Origin: Chaetorhynchus papuensis | Lineage: Eukaryota > Chordata > Aves > Passeriformes > Rhipiduridae | DNA length: 64,000 nt | Direction of reading: 5' to 3' | NCBI GenBank assembly: GCA_013396525.1 | Contig: VWYX01000358.1 | Span: 62,001 to 126,000, forward strand | Shown here: positions 23,951 through 37,500 of the stretch, one piece after another | How the letters are laid out: every line of letters begins with the position of its first letter | Numbering within the stretch: the first letter of the stretch is position 1 | The notes under the pieces: generated by a model | Database searches by the model: none | Told to the model about the DNA's origin: nothing | The model's input: the letters and a program-made list of their open reading frames with translations, nothing else | Translations under genes and position numbers: made by a program

Positions 23951-25070
23951 GGAGGCACAACAGCTAATGGGCTGGGCACGAGTCTGGAAATAGAGGTCTT
24001 GACTTCTAATCCCTGGTCTGTAGAACAGCTCAGGGAGAAAAGTCTTTTCAATTGCCTTAGATAAATTACCTCTGCACATTACAATTTGTTTTAATGTGAA
24101 TGCTTTCTGCATTTAGTGATTGAAATTTGATCACTCGGAAGAGATACAAAGGCTGCTACATGTGACTGTCCATATTTGTAAAGAAGATTCCCATTCTTAG
24201 AAAAACACTTGCTGTGCATAGCAAAGCTCTGGAGTCTGCCTCAAGGTATCATGTGGCCCATTCAAAGTCATGCTATTATATGAGATAGTCACCAGTTATG
24301 TCTGTCAAATGCTGAAATAGCATTGGGGCTTTCAAAACCACTTGAGCAGTAAATTTAAGAGAAGGTGAAATGTGAATTCACTCAGTTATTATTTAGTGAC
24401 ATCTTTAATTTCTTGAAATATACTATAATGTATCTCAGACTTGGAAGTGGGAGAAACTAACTTGTGTTAACAATTGGTTATTTTAAATAGTGGGGAGAAA
24501 ATCCACCTACTGCATCATTTAGCATCTGAATTGGTATTCAGAACTAAGAATCAGCAGGTTGCTCCTGGGGTATTATTAAAAGTGCCCCTGAAGAAGGCTA
24601 TTTTTATGAGGCAAACCCAAAGTATATTTCACCTGTGTATTAAGAAGTTCATATTCCTATTCAGCATACATAAGAGAGAATGGAGTAAGAAAAGAAAGAT
24701 AGATCATGGCAGGAAACATTTAGGGCAGAAAGTGATCGAGTGTAGCTGTAGGCAACAACAGCAGTGGACAAAAATATGTGGAGGGGAAATTGGAAGACCA
24801 TGAAAGGTTAACAGATTTTGATAGATGAAGAGAGAGTAAATTATAGGCAAATACAGTGCAAAGTGGAGCAAGCAAACAGTATCCAGGACAAACTTAAATG
24901 GAGATGAGTCAGAACAAGCTGACACACCAGAGTATGCCATAGCTGCAATATCAAAGGCGAAATGAGATTCTTGTCTTTGCTTTATTTTAGAAGGCAGGCA
25001 GTCTTTAAAGAGAAATAAGCAAATCAGAAAAGAGGAAAGGAGGTTCTAGAATTGCTGCTTTGATTGCTGC
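23951..25070. other. Intergenic DNA, nothing recognised
   Basis: AT-rich. A 109-codon + strand ORF at 24474-24803 is rich in basic residues but matches no known domain. Confidence 0.5.
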
Positions 25071-25500
25071 TGTCAATGCTCTGAAGCCTTGATGGCCCTG
25101 AGCACCTTCACCTGAGGCCTTGACCCACACCCACAGGCCCAGGCTCTATTTAAACTCAGCCTTCAGCTCCTACACTACTTGGGCTGGTGGGAGAGCTTTG
25201 GTGCAGCTGTGCTTGTGTCCTGCCTTGCTGTGGGTGCTACAGAGCAGCACCCTGACCTTGGGTGGGTGTCCTGGCATTGGCCTTGTGTCCTGGCATTGGC
25301 CTTGTCCTCATACGCAGAGCAATTTCTTGGTTTGACCTTGGGCCTGTGTTACCGTCCTGGATTTGCCCGATGAGCTGGGCTGTTGGCTGAGCCTGCTCTC
25401 TTGCTTGGGTGCTGCCTTTGGTTGGTAAGACCCCTGCCCTGTTGGCCATGCTGGTGTGCAATTGCTCCCTGGCCTCTGGGGAATGACCAGCCCTCACTGT
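25071..25500. repeat. Putative interspersed repeat, LTR-like
   Basis: A GC-rich block with sharp edges contains a 'ctatttaaactcag' TATA-like element and a perfect 19-bp tandem duplication (25267-25285 and 25286-25304, 'tgtcctggcattggcct'). The style resembles avian LTR sequences I have seen, but the family and orientation are not certain. Confidence 0.35.
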
Positions 25501-28500
25501 GCCTCAATGATTGCTTTGGTGACTGGAATATGATAGGTTTAGTGAAAATTACCAGTTTCTCTTTTATTTATTCTTTCAAAGTATTAAGTTGGCAGAGGCA
25601 AGTTATCCATTTCTAGAAGTGAACTGCTTTAATGGCTTTTTATCTTTCCAATAATTTCTTGCATAGTAAAATAAGAATGAAAATCATCTTAATACCTGAG
25701 ATTTTTCTCAAATACTGGCATTTGCTTAAAATAATCACCCTTTCTAGGTCTACAGTTGTGCTGAAATGAACAGTTTTTTATGGACAATAGATGTGGCTTG
25801 GTATGTTGCTGTAATGGCTGGAGGAATCTAACAGTAGATGTTTGGAAAGCAGGAGGCTGTAGTGGTACTGTGGCCCTTGATCTCAGATCAGACTTTGCAA
25901 GTGCTGAACTTTATCGCAGCTTACCTGATACCTAAATCTGTATTTTTAATATCCTTAGCAATTTCACCTCACACTGTGCAACAGAAATTATTAACTCTAT
26001 AAGTTTAAGTTATACTACTTTGGAATAACTTTAGATCTGATGTAATTCATTCCAGAGCAGTTATACAGAATTTTTTTGCCAGTGATTTTCTTCTCTGTTG
26101 CATTCTTTCAGTAGTGTATGACTTTTCAACAAGGAAGATTTTAGCCTTTGCAAATAATATTACCTTGCAAAACTTATTATATTCATATCCTGTTTATTTT
26201 GTTAGAAAAGCTAGCCATGATACTGCATCCAGCTTTCCTCCCTGCATTTACACTTTATCCACTTTCTCGGGGAAGTGTGCCTATGTGCTTTAACCTAAGT
26301 GCTTAACAGAATATTTCTTCAGTTGATGAGGACATGCTCAGTGTCTTTCCTGTTGCTTCTAATTACACAATGCAAAAAAGTTTCTGTTCTTCAAGAATGG
26401 GTTTATCTGTTCAGCTGCTTCTGTCCAAAGGATGCATCAGACTATCCTATTAACTACTCCTCATTAAGGAGAAGATAAATGATAAGGCAATAGCAGAGAG
26501 AGGCTTTTGCTGGCTGTGCAGGCTCTGCTTTTGCAAAGCCCTCAGTTTGGGAGGCTGAGCCAGGGAACGGGATTGCAAATACAACAGCTAATATATGCTT
26601 TTAAGCATTTGGTTTATATGTAGCTATTGGCTAAATTTTACCACTTCTGACATTGCAAGTACCACTACTTCACGATTTCACTTTGAAATTTTGATTTCTG
26701 GCTCAGCAACCATGGTTTTTGGTAATGGTGGCTTTATCTGCAGTCTGACCTTGGCAGCTGATCCTGCCCAGCCTCCATTTTCAGAGGTGCAATGCATGCT
26801 TCAGTTATGTTATCAACACACTGCAGAGATGAGCAATTACTTAAATTTCTTGGCTTTAGCTATGTGCTTACTCATGAAACTAGATGCTTTACTCATCTCC
26901 TTGTGAGACAGGGGAGCGTGGTTTGGGGAGTTAAATAGAACTTCAGATCTCTGATAGAGAGTGTCAGAAATTTAACTAACATGATAAATGATTCAGTCTT
27001 GTGCTGGTTTGGTAGGCCTTTAAAAAACCAACCAACCAAAACCCCAGAAGCCAGGCTAATGTACCGTATTTTGTTACCAGCAGCCACTGCAGAATAATTA
27101 AACCCTAAAGAACGTCCATGTGGAGTGAAGGATTGAAAATGTTGTCAAAACTGGGTCTGTTGGTCAGTTGGAATGGAGATATAACCACACTGAGTTACCA
27201 TGTGTGTGTCCCTATGAGATGCATAATAGAAAAGACTAAAAACCAGGTCCCAATTTTACTGAGATGTCATAACATTGATAATGTAACTTAAAGTGTTAGT
27301 TCATTACTTATCTGCTGGTAAATTACAGCTACTTCAGATGTGACTGCAGGGGTGTAGTGACTTGCTAGTGAATAGTTGGCTGATTATAACATCTCTAAAA
27401 TACTTAAATTAGCTTGTCCATGAATTATTGAAAGTATTTGATAGTGAAACAGATACCTCAGTGATATTTTCAGTGTTCTTTCCTTGCTTTGTTTAATCTT
27501 GTCATCATTTTACTGTGACTCCATAGAACAAGGGAAAAATGCAATTTTGTCATTGTCTTTTAGACCTCAAAGGGTGAAGTATTCCATTATTATAACAGCT
27601 CAATGTCCCTGACAAATCTTTTTCACCCAAATTTTAGCAGCTATACTTTTTGCCTATACTTCCCTATGCATATTAATTCTTCAGTACTGTACTTCCTGAT
27701 CATTTTTTTCCCCTATTAAGTGTTTTCTTTTATAGCTTTGCCTTTTTCACTTATTCTTGTTTCCAGAGCTTTGGTTGTAGAAGAACACTGTGCACTAAAA
27801 ATACAGTTTGCTGCTCTTTGCTTGATGGCTGTTGCTTTTGGAGAATGTGCAGTGGTTCCCAGAGGTTCAAATGAAGCTTAGCAGTTACTTTGTTAACTGC
27901 AAAATCTTCTGAAGTTTGATTCTTTACTACTTCATTTAACGTCGTTTACTAGATGAAATATATTTGCAGATAGTGAAGAAGATTTTGGCTGTGCTAGTCA
28001 GGTAGACCTCACTGATAATGACAGTTGAAATAAAAAGTGTTAATAAAATTCCATTAGTATGCATTTTTCACAGCCTTCTATCCCATGAATATAAGGTACA
28101 GCACAGAGTAATCTAGTTCTTTATATAAATAATGCAATTGTCTTGAGCAAAGACTTATGAATCCTTCCGTAATACACAACATCTAAGATTGGCATTGCAC
28201 TTTTGTCAAAATACTTCAGCCTGTCCTAAATTTTCATTTAATGTCTGTGGGGGAGGAGGACAGAGCACTCACTGCCTCCTTCACTGGTATCTCATGTGGC
28301 AGCTCCTGTGTCATAACACAGCACTGTGCAGCCCATGGCTCCTCCTGGGGTTCTATTTGCAATTGTTTGCTGCGGCTTTCAGCTTTTTAAACTTGAGTAT
28401 TAGTCTGTGTTGGGACATCTTAAAGTTGATTGCCATATCATCCTACTTTCAGATGCTTAGTAAATATACTTCTTGTTCTAGGTAAAAAGAATGCTTTTCT

Positions 28501-31500
28501 ATATAGAACAGTTACAGAGTTGCGGAATGTGCCATAATGTCAAGAATTCAGGGGGGTTTTTTTTTTTTTTTGTTTCTAGTCAAATCACCTCATGGCATCA
28601 TCAGAGTGAATAATTTTCAAGCATTTGTTCAAATGTATTAATGGTGCTAACTCGCCTGCAGTTTGTGACCCTCAGGTATTTGATTTGTGTGTGCAGTAAC
28701 ACAACAATAAGGAAATCCTTCTGTACTTATTGCACATAAAAGATTTTTATTTCAGAAACTCTCTGGATCAAACATTTAAGAGAACAGGACTTCCTGAAGT
28801 ATGATTGGACTCAGTACCTTGCTTGCATAGTGTCCTACCTGCATGCAGTGAAGCTGTGAACTAGGATTGTGGCAGGTGGGCAAAATAAACCTTTCTTTAA
28901 ATATCTTTTCTACCCTCCTCTGTTTTCCCCACTCTTCTCCACCTCTTCTTGGTCAAATCTTGGATGGTAAGGTGAGGTTTCTGGAAAAAGAATTGCAGAA
29001 CACTTGCATCCTATTCAGAGAATAGTTAGGCTAAAGGATCTCCTCTGTCTCTCATCAGGAATCATTAACTGTGGGATTCTCACTGTACACACCTCCAGTG
29101 TCTCCTGAAATTCAATGAGACTTTACAAGTTTATGCTTGTGAGTGGCTCCTAATTCCTTGGTAGCCAGAACTGGCAGACCCAGTGTTCTGTAGGTAACGA
29201 GGCCCTGCTCTGGATGGGTAATATTCTAAGAGAGCACAAAACAAGTGTGCCACAGATGTACAGGCATTTAAAAAGGCATAGATCAGCAAATCTAGTATTC
29301 AGTGTTACTATTCTAAATCTTCCCAATGGAATTGCCTTTTCTATGTTGGTCTCCTTACATATGACTCCCTCATTTTTGTTTATGGTTTCATTATTGAAAT
29401 ATATATGGAAAAACCATGTAGTGCCTGTGTATGCTAATGAAAGCCCTGGTCTGTGTATGTTGTACTGTCCTACTGCCCATACCCCCTGCATGTCTTAAAG
29501 TATCTCGACCTCTGGCAATCATTTTGAAGTTACTTTCATTGTGCAGTGTTATTTGATCTGAAGGGATGCTTAAGCAGCTGAGTAACTGGATAAACTGAGA
29601 CTGAGCTGCTTGAACAAAACTTCCTTGCAGAGAAAATGGATGTGCCTGTAGAAACAGAAGCCCATTAGCTCTACTACTCTGCAAAAAAAAAAAAAATCCA
29701 CTACCCTGAATACTATTTTGAATAATCAGGTAGTGTTTGTTACTGATATTTGCCTGCTAAAATGTAAATATAGAATTGTTGCTTATCATGCTTGTGTTTA
29801 ATTTTTATACTTGATAGTATAAATGCTGATGTCAGCCCATGCTCATATGTATGCTAATCACTGTTCTCTCTAAAACAGTAGGAAAGCTTATGTAAAGACA
29901 GAACAATTTTGCCAGGTATTTCTGCAAAAGGCTCAGGTATTGCTTCAAGGACAGTGTTTCTAGTCAACCTCCACTTTTCAGAGATCAGCAAGTCACTGGT
30001 TTTCTAAAAACTTCTCGGCAGGATAAGAAAATCAAGAGATACTTAAGTGTATCTCCGAAATGGGTACTTCATAGGCACATGACTAGGGAAGTAAATTAAC
30101 TTCAGTTTATTAATAAGTGACTTTACTGCACAGCTGCTACCAGACTTTCATTTAGAGATAAATGTTAAGTCAGTGTAATTTTGGTGCTAATAAGCAGTTT
30201 GTGTACTTTTTCTTGAGTAATAAAAATACAGCTCTTTATATGTGATTTTTAACTACTTTTAGATACCTCATTCATATGCAGAAAAACCTTGAAATTAAAA
30301 CATTTATTATCAGTGATGCAACTGCTTATGAAATGACCTCTTTTATTTGGCTGTTTAAGTAGAAATTTATGAGGAGGCTTTGAAATAGAAGCTGGCACTC
30401 AGGATTTCCCCTTTTGAAATCGTTCCTTCTGGTGCAGTCTCCCTCTGGGTGCGTGAATTGCTGCACTGCACCTTGTGCAGCTTGTGATCTGAGCACTCCA
30501 TATGCAAAGGCAAAGCCAGGAGTTTATTGTTAGCCTAATTAAAGTCTTGATAGCCTAATCAAAGACTTATTATTAGCCTAGGAATAAGTATTTCAGAGAG
30601 AGTTGTGTTTTGGAAAAGGTCTCAGTCGTAATACAGTTAAACTTACTATTCCATGCACCTTTGTTTCTACCCCTTTTCTCCCTGGTTTTGTATTCATCCA
30701 TTTGCCACCCTTCTGTGTCCTAAGGTCGGCAGCTGCAGCTTTCCTCAACAAGGAACTGGAGGGAGGTGACAGCCTGGCAACATTTCACAGGAAGGAAACT
30801 GATACTGATGATGGTGGGTTTTTTCTTCTTGTAGAACCACCCTCTTGGGGCTGATCCTGTTTTCCAGTGCATGCTTACTCCTTAGTCTTTCTTCATATGT
30901 CTGGAATTCCACATTACAGCTGAATTTCCCCAAAGTAATAAATACTGCATACATATGTGTATTGGATGCTTATTCTTTGGGGGTTTTTTTGTCATATTTG
31001 GTTTTACCCAGCTCTGAAACTTGCATGCATTTAAGGACCAGTAATCAACTATTCATGAGCTGAATGTAGTTGAGATCTCCTTTAATTTCCTCTTCTTGTA
31101 CTTTCAAGCTCTTTGTCATCTTGTGCCTGAGCTACTCTATACTACATTGTTATTCTAGGGTTGTAAATAGTTTATTCTAGGATGCATAACTACCTGTTAT
31201 TGTGCTACATTATTCAGAGGAATATTTGCAGTAACAATAGGTCTTAGACCACACAATAGCACAAAGCTAAGCTGTAACTAAAACCAGGCAAGCAGTAGCA
31301 CCTCCTGTTTGATCTCCAGACAGACCAAGACAAGTGCAGACCTCTCCTGAGGTTTGCAAGGATGGGTTCATATGAAGCCTGTGATCCCTGGCTGGCAATG
31401 GCAATATCCTGTTGGTTTTGCTGCAGGCCAACAGAATCTTGCTGAATATTGTTTGGAGTTCAGCTCAGCCTCTGGGCTGGCACAGAGCTGCTCCCATGGC

Positions 31501-34500
31501 AGCAGGAGGTGTGGGCTTCATCCTCACAGCTCCAGTTTGCTGGCTCACTGCTCTTGGGGGGAGTGCTTTTTGCTGCCTGTCTGGGGGTGGCTGGAGAGAA
31601 CCAAAATGTAAAGGGAGGTTGATTTCAGTTTTGCTGTGTGCCTCGATAATGGGAACCCCCCAAAACCTCAAGCTCAAGCACAAACCCCTGAGACTTAATA
31701 TGAAGATAGTTAAATTCTCTAGTGTGAGATACAGAAGACAGTAAAAGTACCTTTTCCCTTAAATTGTGCAGAGAAGAGACAGTCCATAAATAGTTTTTGC
31801 ATCTTCTTGTTTATGCTTTTTGTTTTCTTGACATCTCTGTTCTGATCTATTTATTAATTTAATCTGGACATGCTAGGAACTTTTTGAAATACAATTGTGA
31901 TTCTTCTGTGATTTCCTTTCTTGAGAGCTTGTTTGGCGATGCATGAAAAGGTATCTCAATTTTAGGAAAAATCCTGAATACTTTATTTTTCATATCTCAT
32001 TAAAAAAATGCTAACCACTCTTGAAGACCTTGGCAATGCTTTTGATACAAAGTTAATTATATCCTTTCTTAATGTGCTGTGAGAAGAGAATAATGCTTTA
32101 ATGTTTATGGAAGAACTGCAGATACTGTCTGAAAAACTGGCGGAGAGGCAGTTTTCCAAAAATGTTCAACACTATAGCTTGGTGTTTGTAATAGGCTATT
32201 ATAATAAAGGATAAACTACTTTACAGGATTTAAAACTGTAATTAGTAAGTGTGCTGTTGAGGATTGGGTCAGCTAAATGAGTGAAGTGGGCATTAAAATT
32301 CCTGTTGTGCTTACAGGTCAGTGAAAAACTGACTGCCTGCCAACCTGCTTGACTCATCTTAATGCCTCAGAATTAAAATAAAGCAGTTTGTTTATAGATT
32401 AACTCGCTGCTCAAAGATTGAAGCTAAGGATGAGGTGACTGATGGGAGACTAGACTGGAGTTCTGTGGTGTAAACAGAATTGAAATATTTCAGGAATAAC
32501 AAGTTTGTGTTTCCATAGTTCTAGAAGGAAACAGTGGCTGCTTGGATTTGAAGGTCCCTCAGGTGGGTTTAGTTGTGCTAATGTACTTCAGTTCATAGGA
32601 GCAGTAGAGATGCTTTGATTTATCAATGAAAATTCCTCCCATCCATTTTCTTTTCTGAGCAGAGGAGTTCAAAGCATTCAGACATTAATTTTCATTAATT
32701 TTTTTTATGCTTGGAAATTATCCAGTGCATTGAGGGTTTGTTTTTTGGCCATTTTTTTTTCTATTGCTCTGTCGTTTGCCTGGGTTCTGATATTGCTGTG
32801 AAGATGGAAATTTATGATTTTTTTGAATTTTGACTGTGATTATGTGTGGAGTTAACCATTGTGACAGAAATTCTCTTGAGACTAAATAAGCATTGAGGCT
32901 CTACTGTTGCACAACTTGTGATGTTTTTATTGAGGGTTCTGTACACCAGATTCCTGAAGTTGATGTAGCATGTGCCATCACTGATGCTTTCTAACTCTGG
33001 CCACACTGTGTAGCATCAGTTGTTGGAAGCTCACTAGAACATTGGGGGTTTTTATAAGGCCTTTTCCCACTTCTTTAAAAAACCACAAAGTGGCAAGAAC
33101 GTTTACCCTATCCAAGAAAAGGAAATCTAATCTCCAGAATGTGTGTGGTGCATCTTTTCCACAGGCAGCAGGGCTACTTTTATGGTATTTGCACAAGGCT
33201 CAGGATTTCCTTGGAGCTGTGGGTTTGTGGGCACAGGGCCAAGAGAAGGAGGCCCTGTGCAAGATGTTGATTTTGACCCCTTACTAAAGACAACTGAAAG
33301 AGCAATTAATTCAGTATTTATTTTAGTGTATCTGATATTATGTGCCTTTTCATACCAATATAAAGCATCTGATTAACTCTGGTTTACAAAAATCCATTGC
33401 TTTTACATTTCACGCAAGGCCCAAATGCTTTAGATGAGACAGTAGTTTCTGACATGCTTCTTAAAGGTTTTGGTACAACATTTGGAAGAAGGTCACTTTA
33501 GAATTATGTACTGAAATGAGAAAAATAGCTAAGCTGTAAATAGCAGCAGAATGAAGTGTGTGGAATAAAGTAATACACAGTAGAGAGAGGCAAATTACTT
33601 AATGTAGATAGGCTTCAAATTTGAGGGCCTAACCATAAATAGGAATTATTACTTAATTTCTTAGACTCTGCACAATCAGGGTCTCTTGAATATCAGTGTT
33701 TTTAACTGATGTGAATCCAAGCTTTGTTAATTCTTGAATAAGCAGTTGTGGAGATCTTCACCGTTCCTTTTATTGAAATAGGTGAATATCAAAATTCCAA
33801 ACCCAAGCAACATCCAACTCCCACCCTGGACCAAAAAAAAAAAAAAAATCACAAACCTAATCATGCCCCAAGAAAGGCATGGCCTGAAAAATACATAAAA
33901 TCTGGTCTGTACAAGTTGTTTCCTAGGAAGGCTGCATAGAAATCTCAAGGTGTCACATTTCAGTTCTTACTTAGGTGAAATCTATGTTAAATTTAAGAAG
34001 CTCTGATTTGAAATACTGAGTTCTACTGCCTCAGATTGCGCACACAGCTAAAATATAAACAGTTGGTGTCCCTAATATTTTTTGGTCTGGATGGGTATGA
34101 AGTGGAGATTTGTGTACTGGTGTCTCTTGCTTTATCAGTTACTGTGGAGCTTGACTGTGGAACCTGTAATATTCATGAACCTTTTCCAGAGCGTTTGCTT
34201 TATTGGTACCTCTCCATATAGGGAAGTGCCTCCAAGTGAGAGGAGAAGTCAGCTAGGGAGTAAAATCCTTGGGCAATGCAAATTAATTCCCCTTTGCTTT
34301 ATTACTTGGCCTGCAAATAAAATAGAGGAGCTGCCCATTAGTCAGTGGCAGTTTACTGTGTGTGTCCCTAGCGCTGCACAGGAGCAGTGTAAATTCAGCT
34401 GCAGGATGGTCTGTGCTGGGAATCATGCACCAGGGCAGTGCTCAGCACCACCGAAGGTCATCATCCATCTCTCCTTCTAAAACATTATTTCAGCGGTGAC

Positions 34501-37500
34501 TGTAAGGACAGGATATTAAGTGTAGGTTGGAAATTCTTTTAATTTAATTTAGAAAAGCTAAAGAAATCATGAAAAACAAACCCATACAGCGCTGGAAAAC
34601 AAACCTTTGAGAAAGCTTTATCTATGTTGTAGTGATGAATAAGTGTTAATTAAAATGGTTCACTATACCTGTCTCCCAACTGCTTTAGGGGTAAATAAAT
34701 GTTTTCTAGTGCTGCTGAATCAGTACTGGATCACAGTAAAGCCATCACAGTTACCTGAACTGACTGCTAACTATGACATTCATGCTCTGCACTTGCGAAA
34801 ATCTGAGCATTTAAATTTTCAATATAATTATTAGTCAATGTTAACACACAAGTTTTTTTTCTTTTTGGTAATAGAACAGTAACTTTTTTCATTTTGTAAA
34901 TGACTCTGTTGAAGGGAAAATACTTACTCTTTGTTCAAATAATTAAGCAGAAAAAGCAAGCTCATATTTTGTAATATAGGGTATTACTATTGATCTTGGC
35001 CAGGCTTCCTTGCAGGTTGAAGGGCATTAGTCTGTGACTCTGAGTTGGTCTAATGCCATTGTTGGATGTGTGCTGGCTGTTTTTAAACTTAGTAAGTCTT
35101 AAGGGGTTTAGTTGCATTGTCACTTAATTTTGCATGGAATTGGGCTGGTAGCCCAAATGATGACAGAAATGACTTTGGTTGCAAGTGTGTGACACATTTG
35201 TCTGAGGGCAACTTCTGATGCAAAATGGGAAGCAAATACAGAAATAGTCATCTGCAGCTTGTTTGATGTATTTTTTTGTATATTAACTTCATAAATAGGT
35301 GCTAGAAAATAAGTTTCTACTTAAGAAAATTCATAAAATACGTGTAACAGATACAGTACATAGAACATTGGAGAAGAAGTTAAGAGTGGGATTATAGGGA
35401 GACTTGCATGAGTCATTAGTGAAGACTAAATTCTTCCTGACTGTATGGGCTGTGAAGAATGTGGGTTTTGATTATTCCCTCCTAGGTCCTCCTTTTTTCT
35501 TTCTCATTTCAAATTGTAGTTAACTGTTAGTATAGCAAGACAGGAAGCTTTCTCATTTTGCATAATTTGGTTTCAGACTTTGATACTTTTTTCATGTTCT
35601 GCATGGAGATAAACCATCTTCCAGATCTCTGAAACTGGGAACCAGGCTCTTCAGCATTCTGTAAAATGGGCCTTTGAGTCACAGGTTTTGTATTTTAGGA
35701 CAGTATTGTTGAAGTGTTTTCTTTTTCGGACCATTTGCTGTTTCTGACTGGGAATTTGGAAATGTGGATTTTGTTTGGTTTTTATTTATTTTTTTTTTAG
35801 AGCTGGTATTGCCTATGGAAACATTTATTTTCCAGAAGAGCAGCCTTTTGAGAAATTTCTGGTATGTTTTCTGTTATGAAGTGAGAAGGGTTGGTAGATA
35901 CTGAGAAAGCCTGGGAGAAGAAAACAAACCAAAAGGAAAATGAAGTTGATTAGCTCATATTGAAAACCTGTTAGGGAGTTTGAAAGAAATGCCTTTAAAG
36001 TAAACAAAGCAAAAAGATGTTTGAGTGGGAGGTGAGTTGCTTGAAGAAGGGTGGATGGGTTTTGAGGTTGTAAGTCTTGAGAGGGAGGAGTTATTTTATC
36101 CAGATCTGCAAAAAAGGTACAAGTGGTTGGAATAAAAGAAATAAAGAAGATAGAGAGGGCTTCTGGCAGGTGGTGCTGCCTGTATCCTTGTGAAAGAATA
36201 TTGCCTCTTGGCTTTTGGGCAATGCAGCTGTGCACATGCCCAGCTGAAACACTTTAACTGAGCAGCGTTCAGTGGCAGAAATCTCTTCCTTTCCTCCAAT
36301 TGCCTGTGCTCAGTGCATTTCATGTGCTCTTATGCTTAACGTTCACAAATGTCACAAAGACATGGGTGAGTTGTTTGGAATGGAACAAACGATGAAATCC
36401 TGGGAGAGCAGGTTGTCTTACCAGCTTGTTTGTGTCCACAACAGAAGGCCACAGTTGCCTTTGGCAGGTCCACCAGAAATTATCCGTCTTTTTACCCTAA
36501 ACGGTGGCTCCTATGGGCTTTTCGGAAGGAATGAATTCACTGGCTGGAGTCACTCTCCAATTTATTTTTTTTTTACAGAATGGCATTTTCTGACTTTAAA
36601 CTTTAAACAAAAAAGCAAGTAACATTTAGTAGAATAAATATGCATACTTGAAGAATAAGTGGCAGTTTAGTGGTGATTTCAGTGCAATTACTAGAAGGAG
36701 AAATAAAATGAAAATAAAATATTCCCCCCCTCCATGAATTCCCTCAGACTATGTTTAATCTGGGAGATGAACAGTTTTCAGCCAAGTGAATGGGTGGCAC
36801 ATGTTTGCTGCTTGTTCTGAGGCTGGAGTGGCAGATTGTGTTGTCTTGGAAAGGAAAAACTTTTATTGTTTTATTGTGTTTATCCCTTTTTATCCTTATC
36901 CATAATGAACACGATGAAAGTAGAAAGAACAGAGGCACTTCTACTGCCCTGCCAGGAAGCAGGTGTCCCTGCTCGGTTATTTATAGATCTCAAGAATGCA
37001 TATCATGGAAATGGGCTGTGAATGGCCAGTGACCCATCTGTTTTATCTGCTGGGTATTGGGACTGATTGTGTGGAAACTGACTTTTTTTAGCTGATGAAA
37101 TTTGTGCTTCTGAACAAACCATTAGATGACTTTCTGCTGTCCTGTTAGTTCTGAAAATTAGTTGTATGTGGTTTAGGTTTTTTAAATGGGAGGCTCTTGC
37201 TGTAGACCTTTTCTCATTCCTGCTGAGCAAAGAGATTTCTTCTGGCCCTGAATGCAGTGATCTGGATTGTAGCTATTTAGTACCAGCTGATTTACTGATT
37301 TTGCCTGTTTCTTCATTACAAGTCTGGTGGTTTTTGTGTTCACTCATTGTCCTTTCAGTTTCAGATTAGCTGGAAGAAATGTCATTACCCACTTCCCAAT
37401 ACTTTTCCCCCCCTCTCTGCATTAATCTAAGCTTGTGTCCCAGAATTGTGGCTGTCACTGAGAATATGTGAGCTCTGAATGCTTGCTTAGAAATATCCAT

